This document shows positions 10,255 to 21,342 of a stretch of 64,000 nt of DNA, piece by piece. The position numbers and the translations under genes were made by a program. Position 1 is the stretch's first letter. Each line of letters opens with the position of its first letter. Under the pieces are notes generated by a model. That model did no database searches. It saw only the letters and a list, made by a program, of their open reading frames with translations, and had not been told where the DNA came from. The stretch comes from Symbiodinium sp. CCMP2592 (lineage: Eukaryota; Sar; Dinophyceae; Suessiales; Symbiodiniaceae), in assembly GCA_905221615.1 (NCBI GenBank), contig CAJNDT010003212.1, positions 472,001 to 536,000 of the forward strand, read 5' to 3'.

Positions 10255-11970
10255 GTCGTGCCACCCTTTTTTTTTGGGTCAACGCGCCCCTTTCGGATGC
10301 TGCCAGCAGGGTCCCGCCTTTCGCCAATGGACCCCTCATTGTTCAACTGGCCGGGCGGGCGCAGGAGCAGGCAGCGACGTTTCAAAACTATTGCAATCAA
10401 TGCCGCCATCATCCTCCCAGAAGCTTTTGGAGATGTTGGATGTACATCTGTCGTGCTTGCGTGCCTCTTGCTTCGATGAACGAGCACCAGCACCGAAAAA
10501 GGCAAGACTGCTGCCAGTGCATCCGCACCAGCCCAGCAGTCTTGCAGAACTTCTCTCGATGTGCGCCGGATGCTCCCAGGTGAGCTGTGGAGTGGCGCAT
10601 GCAGAGGATGTCAGAACCCAGGCGCCCCCGTTCGCACTGTGCCGCACGATATGTGCTGGGACTCAGCACCAGCCTGGTGTTGCTGGCAGTCCACTTCCGT
10701 AAGCCTTCACGATGGCACAGGCAGGTCGATCGTTTTTCTTCTTCGTCGATGCGGCCGGTGGGGAGTTTCCTTGCCCCATGCGTGGTGCTCAGCATCTCCA
10801 ATGGAACGAACTCGAAATGCTCGTGGGCAGCCGAGCTCAAGAGTCATTTGCGAGCGCGAGTCTTGCCAGGGATTCAGCATCTGAGGTGCCGATCTGTGGC
10901 GAATTGTTTGATCCCCTGCGGCCCTGACGAGGCAATCGTTTCAGAGTGCCATTTCCCTCTGCAACTGGCTCGCAGAGCGATCCAGGAGTTCCTGGACTCC
11001 GGGGACGCATCTTGGCAACCGGAGGTGAGCGCTCCCAGCGGTCAGAAATGTTCCCCTCTAGATCCCTCTAGGGGGTCGAGAAATCCTTGCGGCCTTGCAG
11101 AAGTCTTGCCAGGTCACGCACTCAACCTCGGCCCCCAGCCGCGTGCGGCCGCCACTTCCCGCCTTGCAGTCTGCTCTGCCTATCTCTGCCTGCGTGTGCG
11201 CGACGGGCGAGCAGGGCAGGAGCGGAGGCGCTTCGGACGGATGAAGTTTCTTTGAGGCGTAATTAGCGGCATAGTGACCCTGCCAGTGGACTTTGGAGCA
11301 GGCTAGCTCCGAGCAGAATCAGGGCGAGCTCGACGACAGCCAAGGCTGGCATCCGTTTCTTTTCATTGCTTTCTGTCCTCTTGGAATGTCAGCAGCTCGT
11401 CGAACAACTTGCTACATGATCTTCATGGCTGTGTCGTGATGCCAGGAGCAGTGCTCTCGGTGCCATCATGTGCCATCGCTTCGTGCATCTGCCGCGGAGC
11501 TACGGGCTGCAGCTCTGCCCGGGACCCTGCGATGTCACGTGACGACGCGAGCTGCAGAGACATGCCGAGATATGCCGAGCTTCTGAGCTGTCGTCTTGAG
11601 GTTCCCTTTGCAGCTGATGGACGAGGGTCCGCCGGCGCCGCTCTACGCGGCGCTCTTCAGGTTAGCCGCTCTGCTGCCCTCCCCCCCCTTCGACCCTTCG
11701 GCTTCGAAGGCTTCGAAGCCTCCTTCGCCGAAGGGTCGCCGGATGCAGCCCCGCGCGTTTTACCTGATACGGCATAACGGAGAGTTCCCTGGCTGCCATT
11801 TGGGCGCTGGAGTGTCAACAACGTTTGCGCTTTGCAGAGCGTCGTTGTGCAAGCATTGAACGGTGACTGCGGAACCGACTTGGTTTTCACCTCGTTTCCT
11901 GGTACCCACGGCCGTGCGTCGTTCATCGTCGCTGAGCTGCAAAGCGTGCTGCTTTTCCATTTGGAAATTT
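10255..11970 (+). CDS. Candidate spliced gene, product unknown (both ends incomplete)
   Basis: Unrecognised protein. Five + strand segments join in one frame. Segment 10255-10579 contains SDVSKLLQSMPPSSSQKLL and ends CAG|GTGAGC. Segment 10721-10885 contains FFFFVDAAGGEFPCPMRG and ends GAG|GTGCCG. Segment 10932-11024 contains ECHFPLQLARRAIQEFLDSG and ends GAG|GTGAGC. Segment 11614-11660 has a pyrimidine-rich acceptor, reads LMDEGPPAPLYAALF and ends CAG|GTTAGC. Segment 11840-11970 contains VVVQALNGDCGTDLVF and has a possible GTAAAA donor. Phases agree across every join, including the split Ser codon between the last two. More exons may hide in the 589-nt gap 11025-11613. An alternative is one long open frame 10605-11255 after a 25-nt intron, but its composition looks less protein-like. 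No domain is recognised. Confidence 0.45.
11691..11738. repeat. Perfect 12-bp inverted repeat (hairpin/cruciform)
   Basis: CGACCCTTCGGC (11691-11702) is the exact reverse complement of GCCGAAGGGTCG (11727-11738), with 24 bases between. The interior holds a second overlapping palindrome, GGCTTCGAA/TTCGAAGCC with a 3-base loop. It falls inside the inferred intron 11661-11839. Confidence 0.85.
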
Positions 11971-13060
11971 GTAAAAGACAGACAAGATGCTATCGTTCGT
12001 TTTCTGATCAAGTTTGTGTGGTGATTTGCAGTTTTTGGCCCGTCAAGTTTCTTTACTTTCAGTTCAGTGTTTGTTCGTGGGTCTGACCGTGACCAAGTTG
12101 CAGGGACTATCCAGTTGCATCGTCACGGTGGAAATGCAGCCTTTTTGAGCTTCGCGGGCACTTACCGTCGGCCGTGACAACGAGACGCTTTTTGCGGCAG
12201 GCAAACCGCAACGTGTCCGCTCATTTTTCTGGCCAACGACGCAGTTTTTTCTATGCCTCCCGCCCTTCCCGATCAGCGGAGCGGCTAAGAAAGTAAAGCT
12301 CTTCTTCACCCGATTCCGACCGGGTTCCTGTAGATGATACCAGCATTTCGGCTCTAGCTTCGGACGCTACTTGCGGACAGCGGCGGCCGTGAAAACGAGA
12401 CGCTTCTTTCGGAGCGCAAGCCGTCAATATCTTGTTGATGTAAGTGTTCTTTTCAACATCAGAATGTAACAGCCACATCTTGCCGCAGAACTGCGAACAT
12501 TCATTCCTGCGGATCTTCAGGCCGTTCTTGGTGGCAGAGTTCCTGTACTTTCCAAGGTTATATTTAAGTTGTTGAGAATATTAAAGGAGTATCAGTTCCG
12601 AATTTCCTCAACCTAAAGTGCTCAGATGTTCTTCGGAGACGGTGTTTTGCGCTGAAGGGCGTGCAGATTTTCGCCGTGGAAAGAATGATCGAACATTACC
12701 TTGAATCTGTGCGCTTAGCTTCAAACACGAAACCTTTGAACCCTACACCCTGAAGCTTAAACCCCAAACCCTGCGACCCCAAGCCACTTGTAGCCAACCG
12801 CCGGCACTGCGTCATTTCCAGCTGTAGATTTTGGGCCTCGGGCGAGTCTTGGGAGCCGCACCTCCAGGCGCCTTGCAGGTGGAAGCAGCCGTTTAGGATC
12901 TGGTTTTGGAGTTTAGTTTAGGGGCTCAGAGTAGGGCTTTGGGTTGTTGGAGTTGAAATAGCCGTGAAGCCTAGCAACATCGGGGCCCGAAGCTTTCCTT
13001 TTTCATGCTGCGAGATGGCAAGCAGTCCCGAGCCTGCCGAGCCTGACCTAACTCCCTACG
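11971..13060. other. No gene seen; degenerate telomere-like tract
   Basis: No coding segment with splice support. About 12730-12785 has spaced AACCCTAC, AAACCCC and AAACCCTGC motifs resembling eroded CCCTAAA repeats. Confidence 0.35.
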
Positions 13061-13063
13061 GTG

Positions 13064-13155
13064 ACTTTTTTTAAATATATGGGGGGCCCGGCCAGCCGCA
13101 CTGGCCGCAGAGGTAGTATAAAATATTTGTTTCAATCCGTATATTTAAATCCCAG
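13064..13155 (+). repeat. AT-rich repeat, copy 1 (flanks minisatellite)
   Basis: Contains a GC-rich block (GGGGGGCCCGGCC), then AGAGGTAGTATAAAATATTTG, shortly followed by CCGTATATTTAAAT. A diverged direct copy lies at 13826-13925 on the other side of the minisatellite. Confidence 0.5.
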
Positions 13156-13187
13156 TATGACGTGATCTAGCCTTCAGTCTTAAAGAG

Positions 13188-13720
13188 GTGTGGAATGCTG
13201 GAGGGTTGAAGGCTGGAAGGGGTTTAGGGCTTGAGGAGTTGAAGGCTGGAGACTGCAAGGGCTGGAGGGCTCCAGCCCACCCTCCCGCCTTGCAGCCTTC
13301 CTACCTTTCCTCCAGCCTTCCAGCCTTCCTCCAGCCCTCCAGCCCTCCAGCCTTCCAGCCTTCCAGCCTTCAGCCCCAGCCCAGCTCCAGCCTTCCAGCC
13401 TTCCAGCCTTCAGCCCCAGCCCAGCTCCAGCCTTCCAGCCTTCCAGCCTTCCAGCCTTCCAGCCCTCCAGCCCTCCAGCCCTCCAGCCTTCCAGCCTTCC
13501 AGGCTTCCAACGCTCCAATGGTTGCGGGCGCGGTTTAAAAGGGTTAGAGTTCTGGGGCACGTAGAGATTTAGAGATTGGAGGTTCAGGTTTCTGGAGGGC
13601 TGGGCTAAAGGAAGGCTTGAAAACTGGAAGGCTGGAGGGCTGGGGGTTGGAGGGCTGGGGCTTGGGGCTGGATGAAGGCTGGAAGGCTTGAGCAAGGCTG
13701 GAGGGCTGGCTCGGTTTGGC
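13188..13720. repeat. Palindromic GGCTGG/CCAGCC minisatellite
   Basis: The left arm (13188-13275) and right arm (13570-13720) are rich in GGCTGGAGGG/GGAAGGCTGG. The centre (13276-13510) is the reverse complement, repeats of CCAGCCTTCCAGCCC. The alternation makes large inverted repeats able to fold into long hairpins. Long open frames here on both strands (for example 13180-13695 on the - strand) are by-products of the repeat. Confidence 0.9.
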
Positions 13721-13739
13721 TTGAACCTAAAGCTGAAAG

Positions 13740-13805
13740 GTTTGGCTTCTACCTGAACCCTAAACTCTTAAACCCTAAACATTAAAATCCTAAACCTCAA
13801 ACCCA
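13740..13805. repeat. Interstitial telomere-like CCCTAAA tract
   Basis: Successive AACCCTAAACTCTTAAACCC, CCTAAACATT and CCTAAACCTC units resemble degenerate TTTAGGG-type telomere repeats, the motif used by plants and reported for dinoflagellates. The copies are imperfect, so this is an eroded interstitial tract. Confidence 0.5.
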
Positions 13806-13825
13806 CCAATCATCTGCCAATCTCC

Positions 13826-13925
13826 GGATATTTTATTTCGAGGCGGGCCCGGGCGATGTTTCACGGAGGTAGTGTAATATACCTGTTTAACCTATTTAAA
13901 TATCCGTGTATTTAAAAACAGACGC
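13826..13925 (+). repeat. AT-rich repeat, copy 2
   Basis: Diverged direct copy of 13064-13155: GGCGGGCCCGGGCG, then GGAGGTAGTGTAATATACC, then ATCCGTGTATTTAAA. Together the pair brackets the minisatellite. Confidence 0.5.
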
Positions 13926-15139
13926 CGTAGTTTGTTTCAAAGTTGATCTTAGAACCGTCACCCCTTTGCTCGCAAACTGTCACTCCAAACCGCAATTTTC
14001 CAAGTTGTGGTGTCCTCAACCACGTAGGCCGGTAGGGAAGGCAACCCCTTTGCTCAAAGCAGGAATTCGAATGCTATAACGGGGAAGCAGCCCGAATCCA
14101 CTTGTGCTAGCAAGCAAGTGCACCGAAAAGCTCACCCTCTGCGCGAGGCCGATGACTCTCTTTGGCTCATTTGGGTGGAGGCAGCGACTTGGCGGCTTTT
14201 GGAGTTGAAGTCCATGTCGCTGTTCGGAAGTGCAGGCCGGTCGTGCAGGGCATTGCAGATCGGGCAAGTAGGGTTGCATCCAAGCTCGGCAGGGGGTTGG
14301 CGCCATTGTAGTGGCTCCGGATCCAGAATCAGAGGACGTTTCCATATAATGACACTGTTACAGCCAGGTGTTCAGTTATCGCGCAAGCCATTGGGCCAAC
14401 GTGCAACTTGCACAGGTTTCGAGGCCTAAACAAGTCTACACATGTACCTGAACATGTGCATCCAGATCTTTTCCTCAATGTTACGGTGTGGGAAAACAGG
14501 GAGGTCGTCCTTGTGGATCTTTGCCTCGTCAGTGCCGACTCCGCTTCCCCGAGCTCGTTTTTCAAGGCGGCTCAGGGCGGCCGGGTTTGATTGAAGCGAG
14601 CGGGCAAGTGCAGGGCGGGCTCCTGGTGGTGGGGGGTTTCTCAAGTCCGTGGTTTGTGGCGGCAAGGTGTACAGGAAGACGTGAAGAGGGCATTGTTATG
14701 TCAGGGGTCCGGGCATGATGTCTGGACAGCAGGCGGGAGCTTGGGGGTAGGACCGGACTCTTCGTCCAAATGCGCGACGATGGCTTAGTATTACATTTTA
14801 GGGCATCCAGAAGCCAAACTGGGAGTCCCAAGTGCTTCCCAGGTGCTGTGCTAAGGGGGTCGGAATACTGGCGTTTTAAAGTATCCTTCTTCTCTACCCC
14901 CGACGCACCTGAGGTCTCGGACAGCAGTTTGCTCTTCACAGATGAGTCGTGCAAGCTTGCCGCTTGTGCAGCGGCTGGCAGCCAGTCGTTAGGCTTCAGA
15001 GAGAACAGGCTTGGTCTACTGCTCACGGATGTGCTAGAGAGGCAGTGCGGCGTGCAAAGCATTTTCGGATGCAGCCCCGGCTTTGGGTTTTCACCGATGC
15101 ACCGCATCGAAACCAACACACAACTGAGAAGCAGCGTGA

Positions 15140-16497
15140 CCCTTCCCTGCCACACCTGAGCTTCGTGCAGAAAGGCCGAGGAGGAACGCGAATCCGCCGC
15201 CTGCGCCTGCGCCGTTCTCGCCTGAGCAGCTTCTGAAGGTACTCAGGCTGCAGGCGTTTGGCTCAGGGGCTTCGATGAATCGCCTCGACCCAGACGTCAC
15301 TGGCCACGCTTTTTGCAGCTGGCCTCGTATGCACCTTCCTAGTGTCGTGGTGCAGACAAAGCCGCAAGCAACAGAAAGTTTCCCAGAGGCTTGTGGATGC
15401 ACAGGTTTTCAAATGTTAAGATCACTCTTCGGTCTTGGTCCTCGTCGTTCTAGCTTAATGAAGAGGGTGCATAGACACTTCCGGAAGGGGTGCCTGCCGA
15501 GCCAACATCAAACTGCGAGATGCGTCAGTGTGCCATGACCTTGAGATTCACATCCGGGGCCGCTTGCTTGCCCTGGGCCTTCAGTGGCGCATGCGAGATC
15601 CGTCACGCCAGCTTGGCAGCAACTGCTCCGAGGTATTTGCGGTTTCAGGTTCCTGTGGCAGGCCCCCACAGATCGCAACATACTTCGTGCATCTTGTATC
15701 ACCTTGTTGGCAACTGTGCCCCGACAGGCATGTGCGCGTTGTGAGGTGGTAGACTAGCGCACCTGCTGCCCCCGTCTCTGCAGAGCATAGAACCTTGTCC
15801 AGCAATTTTCCTCAGCAGTACAAGCCTGCGCGCATTCTGAACTGTCACCGTCGGGTCTTGCAGCATTTGACAAGTTCTTCGGATGAATTGAAGCAACGGA
15901 CTTTTGCCACAGACAGCACCGTCCGACCTGTGCAAGAACTCGTCTCATCATTGCGTGGGTGTCCGAGTGTCCTCCCTCAGCCGTCGACAAGACGTGGCCC
16001 CGGTCGCTTCGAGAAAGTGACCTGTGGTGGCTCCGCTCGCATCTCGTCTCATCCTATACGCCCACAGCTCGGCTCAATCAAACCTGCTGCGCTGTTTCAG
16101 CCCTGTGGCTCTCCGGCAGGGAGGCATGTAGCTACACCTTGAACAGGGCAAACCCGCTCGCATGCCGGCGTCCAAGGCATGCACTTAAACTAGGAGTTTG
16201 CAGTATGCCTTCCTGCCCAATCAACACCCTGCGGCTGTGCATGCGACGACAGCAAGATCGCGGAACGTGAAAGAATCGGAGCCAGATCAAGCCTCAGCAG
16301 GTCCAGGCAGAGAGCAGGGAGCGCCCAGAGCAATACAACTTTGCAGAGGCGGCGCGAGCGGATGCTCATCTTCGCCTGCGTGGAGACCAGGCGACTACGG
16401 ACAGCCATGGCGAAAGAACCCTGGCACCTGTGCTGGAAGAGCTCAGACTTGCGTTGGTAGCTGGCGTCAAGAGACGGCCACATCCAGATTTCGGATG
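15140..16497 (+). CDS. Candidate spliced gene, product unknown
   Basis: Unrecognised protein; the exon chain is incomplete. Coding-looking + strand segments are: 15140-15238 (contains RNANPPPAPAPFSPEQLLK before AAG|GTACTC; the frame also stays open to 15538); 15649-15745 (FLWQAPTDRNILRASCITLL, ending GAG|GTGGTA); 15981 to about 16120 (CCTCCCTCAG acceptor, then DKTWPRSLRESDLWWLRSHL); and about 16298-16497 (PEQYNFAEAARADAHLRLRG, then APVLEELRLALVAGVKRRPH, with TGA at 16495-16497). Phases between the first three do not match directly, so small exons are missing or some segments are spurious. Open frames at 14770-15159 (+) and 14562-15155 (-) overlap each other, and I could not decide between them. 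Confidence 0.3.
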
Positions 16498-16499
16498 AT

Positions 16500-18330
16500 G
16501 CTTGCGCAAGTCCACGCTGATGACCAAAGCTCGCTTGATTTGCGGCACTCCGGCAGCGGACCAGCACTTCTGCAAAGCGTCAGCGCCACCCGAGACTGAA
16601 AAGGCAGGCGGCAGCCGGTTCATGGCGTGGGTTTCACGGCAGCGGCCAGTGTCTCAATCTTCGATGGATAGGTAGGCTTTCCATGCTTGCAACATCGCCG
16701 TGTGGGCGGAGTGTTTGGGACTTGCCCTCAGTGCGATAGTAAATAGTATTCGCCACGCGAACGGCAACTTCTCCCCACAACTAATTCCTTGATTCGTTAT
16801 GAGGGGCAGTTGCAACATTGCAATCCGGGGTTTGAGAGACTGAGTCGAGCATGAGCGAGCATGCTGGATGCCTTTCTCGCTTCCGCGAGATCTATCGAGT
16901 AACTTTCCCAGGAACCTGATTCGGCACTTTTCAGGACGGATGGCCGATTCCGGCGGTGTTGTTTCGGAACCGGTTCATGTCAGTGCCCGATAACCATCCT
17001 CTATTAGAGAGCCAGTGGTTTGGCTGGCATTGGCCTCAGGAACCAACACACTAACCTCAGGACCCATCTGGTTCTCCAGGCTTTGGGCAAGTTGTAGAGC
17101 GTTTCGGAACAGATCCAACGGTTCGGGAATGGTTCCCGACTGTTTGAGGCTTTTCTGAATATGGTTCCGAAGACTGCCCTGATGCTTGCCGAGAGTTGCC
17201 TGATGGTTCCAGAACCCTTGTGAGCCTAAACAAACCCACCACCAAGCAGCATGCCAAATCCTGTTTCAATGGATCACCGGACATGTTCCAGTGATCTGCC
17301 ACGAGATTCATTGCCACAGCACCAGTAATCCACCGTCGTGTCTTCTTACTTCTTTTCTGGGCCTCTGTAGGCCTCAGAGCATCTCGTGGCTTCTGCCTAG
17401 CTCGGAAATCTTGAGGCCAAGGGAATGTTGGTCCCTCTTCAGGGGCTATCGCAGCTGTAGCCCACCAGCGGTTTGTGGCCGAGAAATACACACAGCATGT
17501 TCATGCTTTTTTTTGCGCTTGGCTTCTTTCGCAGTCCCGTCCCAGTACTGTGTGTCTCGGCAGGCAGGCCGCTTTCAGCTATGGTGTTGCCCTCCAATAC
17601 GGGGTGACCACCCGTGGTCTCCTCGAAGTGGGAACATTGCATGGCAGGGCACCACTGCACCCGGCAACGGAATTTATCGTTGCTCGTGTGCACCAGAGCA
17701 TGCTGTGTATTGTGCTCGACCCATCTTCCATTTGCCCCTGACTGAATACCTGTCATGCTGCCTTCTCGCACCACGCTGTGTTGCCGGGAGCTGCTCTGGA
17801 ATTCCTTTCTGATACCTCCTCGACTCCATCCTTGTCACACCATATCATGCTTTGCTTGGTGCCATGTTTACACAGGTCCCTGTACCATCTGCGTGCCATT
17901 GTATCATAAATTCACCTTGGCCTTTGCTTCTCGATCTTCGAGTGTATGTCACCATTACAAATGCAGGGTCGATGTAGCGTTTCAGCGGGCATTTGGACGG
18001 TTGTAGCGAGATGTATCATTGTTGAAGATGTCTCACTGTACCCAGAGCTAGAATCACTCACGAAAGAATCCAGTTTGCGCTCTTGGTGCTAGCTGCGGCA
18101 GCTCGAGTACTCGCCGTGCCCACACGTTCGAGCGCAGGGACAAATACACGACGAATAGGACCGAACACCAAGAAGCTTGGCATCAAACGATAATCTCGTT
18201 CGTATCTCCAGGAGTCACGACGCTCAGCAGGTGCCCGATTGGCCGGCCGTGCTTTGACATTCTGATAGAAACCTTAAATGGTGTTGTGACTTTTGCTTCG
18301 CGTCGCCAAATCCTTGGCACGATAGATTCG
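16500..18330. other. No confident gene; long - strand open stretches
   Basis: Two adjoining - strand frames (17057-17491 and 17439-17774) overlap a 173-codon + frame (17291-17812). Neither strand shows a family motif, and I looked without success for retroelement reverse transcriptase or integrase landmarks. Nothing firm is called. Confidence 0.25.
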
Positions 18331-18777
18331 GTTGGTGAAGCTGATGCTCCTGCATGCTCTGCGAGATTGGCAGTCTCCGCTGCACACTCGAGTGATCGGC
18401 TCATCACTGATCAGCAATTCTGTCTGTAAAGATGGTATGCACGGGAGGAAAGGAATGGAGAAAGCCAGAGTGGACGCAGCAAACGCATGGAACGTGCCTG
18501 CCAAAATCTTGGAGCTTGGCCAGTGGCTTGTGAGTGACTTGTGCTTGCTGAGCGTGGCCGGCCAAGCCGAGTTTCATGCATGAGCAAGTAAGCAGTAACG
18601 GCGCCACGTCATGCCCCTGTAACGTTTCGGGACATGAGAGGGAACTCCACAACTGCAACGTTGCTGTTCGGCATCTGGCACGAGGCGAAATTGCAATTTC
18701 AGCATCTTCTGAGTTTGCGGGATCGAAGATGCATCGAGTAACTTGCCCACTAAGCCCTCTCTTCACTTGTCATTTCG

Positions 18778-19416
18778 ATGGGCCTGCTGTGGATCTTGAT
18801 CACTCGGCTGGCTGCGTTCGGCTGGGGGGGACATCCGAAGATGCTTTCGGCATTCTTCAAGCACTACGTCCTGGGGGATGCCGTGATCCTCTGCGCGCTC
18901 AGACGTGCTTTGCGGCAATTTGACGGAATTTTGCATGAATGCCCGCCAAAAAGCAAAACATGCTTCCAGAACACTGCCACAAGCCACCTGCCCCGCCCTT
19001 GTTTCTCCGCTTGCATACTTTCGCAGTTGCTAGCTATCCAAGCAGATACACGTGGCAAGTTTTGAAAGTGCAGCTACTCGATTGAAAAGTCCCTGGCAAT
19101 TTCACACATTGGCAACGGTACCCTTGTGACGTACTTCTGGCTGAGCCTTGAGGGTCCGGGAGCTTTTGGAGGCTGCTCCGATGCCCGCCTTTGGACGAGC
19201 CTTAAGATGTGCAACTTGAAATCCATAACACGCTTCTCGGGTGTATTTGCAACAAGTGCTCTTTCACCGCTTGCCAATTTCAGCTGTTACTGCGATCGGC
19301 CCAACTGGGCTTCCATGATCACACTCACTCCGCGACTCCTCTTGCAAGTCATGCGTGCCTTGACCCTCGCGGAAGGCGGAGTTGTGTGTGATTGGGTCCC
19401 ACACATTCAGACATGA
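18778..19416 (+). pseudogene. Single open frame interrupted by one TGA, product unknown
   Basis: One + frame stays open for about 213 codons except for a TGA at about 19062-19064. It begins with a hydrophobic, signal-anchor-like N-terminus (MGLLWILITRLAAFGWGG) and continues through HYVLGDAVILCALRRALRQF to LLAIQADTRGKF before the stop. After the stop comes EKSLAISHIGNGTLVTYFWL, ending at TGA 19414-19416. The simplest readings are a nonsense mutation or a very short intron: GTTTTGAAAGTGCAG (15 nt) spans the stop exactly and keeps the frame. Upstream, a segment ending CTT|GTGAGTGAC (about 18372-18528) may be another exon. No family is recognised. Confidence 0.35.
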
Positions 19417-19626
19417 GGCCTTCGTCGAGTTGTGAACCGAAAACGGTGGCAGCCGTCGAGTCGACAGGCCATTCGCGCGACCTCGAGGCTGTTCTGGTGT
19501 CCTACTAAAGCACCGCAGCACTTTGTTGCCCGGTCCTTTCGGAAAGCAACTGTCCTCTTGGGACCGGAGTAGGGTCCAGCGCATTTGCAAGGATACTCTT
19601 GCCCCAGCTATAGCGTCCCTCAGTTC

Positions 19627-19693
19627 AGGCTGTCGGATGTGCAGTACAGTGCGGCGTTGCCTATGTACAACTCGAGACTTTGCACGCGCTGCC
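19627..19693 (+). repeat. Dispersed repeat copy (pairs with 29535-29601)
   Basis: TGTCGGATGTGCAGTACAGTG...CTGCCTTTT aligns base by base, with substitutions, to TGTCGGATGTACAGCACAGTG...CTGCCTTGT at 29535-29601. A shorter match, CGACCTCGAGGCTGTTCTG versus CGACTTCGAGGCTGCTCTG, lies about 150 bp upstream in this copy and about 40 bp upstream in the other. Confidence 0.6.
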
Positions 19694-20221
19694 TTTTCGT
19701 AATTCTGCTCGGTGTTCTGTCTCGCAAGGTAGCCAGGTTTGTGCTACGGAGAACATTCTCGCTTTGCGTCTGTTTGGGCAGCGCAGCGCTCAGAGTGGCA
19801 GCAAACCAACAATGACAGAGACTGCTGAGAGAGTCCAGTCCAGCATTCCCAGACACCTGTGCCTCAGTGGGTGATAGCTTGTAGACCGCTGCTACGAAGC
19901 AATGAGGGCTGCCAGTGGCTGTCAGTTTGCTCGGATCAGCGATTCATTCAAGAAGTAGGGACATGCCCGTTCGACGAGCGAAGTTCAGTGTTTGCAGCTG
20001 TTTGCCTGTTTGCATTCGCATCTCTTTCATAAGAAGGCTGGCATGTGTTGCTTACCCATGTACAGGGCAGACGTGGGTGAGACTCTTCGGGCACTCCGCA
20101 CACAGGTCAGCAAAGCTCGCTCCTACGCCAAGGCTGCAGTCTATTTGCTTTGCCCTGTCTTCCCACAGGACCCTCCTGTACGGCCGCGGCAGTGCCTGTC
20201 TGTAGCCGAAGCTGAGCTGCG

Positions 20222-21342
20222 GTGATGCCACAAGGGAGGGGAAAGGCTACGTTGACGTTGAACAAGGCAAGAGAAGGAAGCGCCGACATGCCTTTGTTGA
20301 GCTTTGGGTTGCCTGAAGACGCCGCAAAGGGCTGCATGGAGGCTGCTGGCACTGGCAGAAGTGTTGGAGCCAAGCATCGGCGAGTTTGGCATGTGCCTGC
20401 AAAATGATGCAATCCTCACCTGTTTAAAGATCGTCAGGTTCCCAGTTCCAACCCTGAGAGCAGTGTGTGCATGTGGATCGGACTTCTTCAGTTCTGAGAG
20501 CCAGTGAAATCCGCAGTTCAACGGCCTGAGTCTTCTTCCTCGAGCTCTAGCCGATTCGGTGCTGGTGGAACTCTTCTTGCAACTTCACACAGAAGCCACC
20601 AACAGCCCTGGATCAGGAGTGTAGCATGCGGGCACCCACTTCTTCAGTTCGGGGAGCCCCGAGCCCTCTTGAGAATAGCGCAGAGTAGTATCCGGGAGCT
20701 GCCGAGTGTTGCATGCAGGCATCGCACGTCTGATATCATCAAGAACACCTTCATGGGTGAATCTCAGGAACGCTTCTTCGGAACGGTTCCTGCGGTTTGG
20801 CGTGGCTGTGGAATCTGAGCAACGGTTCGGCCAGAACGAATCCCAGCAGTGTGGGGACCTCTCTTTCCCGAGTTTGGACTTTATAAAGGCGTTTCGTGGA
20901 AAGTGTCAAGCCACGAGTGATCCAGCTTTCTTCTGGCACGCAAAGGTGCAATCCAAGTTCAACTATTCACAGCCAATCCCGTTGGTGCAGAAATCCTGCC
21001 GGGTCACCCAAACACGAGCTTGGAATGCCCAGGAAAAGTACGACGAGCCGCGAACATGGGCAAGTTTGACACGTGTTCCCTCTCTGCGGGCATGAGGCAG
21101 ATGCCAGGCAAAAGCCGGGCGATAAGCCCCTTGTGACAATCTTACACCTCGCCAAATCGAGGGTCCGTATTAATCATCAGCTCAAGTCTTCTCTTGGTTG
21201 CAGGGCGGACGGCAGGCGCGACAGGCGCAAGTTGTGACAGGAACCACGATTTGCAATATTTCGCAATCCGGTCCAAGCAAGACATTGTGCAAGTATCGCA
21301 GATATTGCAAGCAGGGCTTCATCATCACAAGTGTGTCGTAAG
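20222..21342 (+). CDS. Candidate coding segments, product unknown
   Basis: Short + strand segments read like protein but were not joined. About 20330-20442 contains LLALAEVLEPSIGEFGMCLQ and ends GTCAG|GTTCCC. About 20630-20770 contains GEPRALLRIAQSSIREL. About 20870-21095 contains KAFRGKCQATSDPAFFWHAK and ends at TGA. About 21204-21342 has a clear acceptor (TCTTCTCTTGGTTGCAG), contains ICNISQSGPSKTLCKYRRYC and ends either at TAA or at a GTAAGA donor. They may belong to one or two genes. No domain is recognised. Confidence 0.25.

Noticed and set aside
13180-13695. 171-codon - strand Pro/Ser/Leu-rich frame and 116-codon + strand frame
   Set aside because: Both are produced by the GGCTGG/CCAGCC minisatellite, whose unit lacks stops in several frames.
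17057-17774. Possible retroelement polyprotein on the - strand
   Set aside because: No reverse transcriptase, integrase or protease motif and no long terminal repeats were found.
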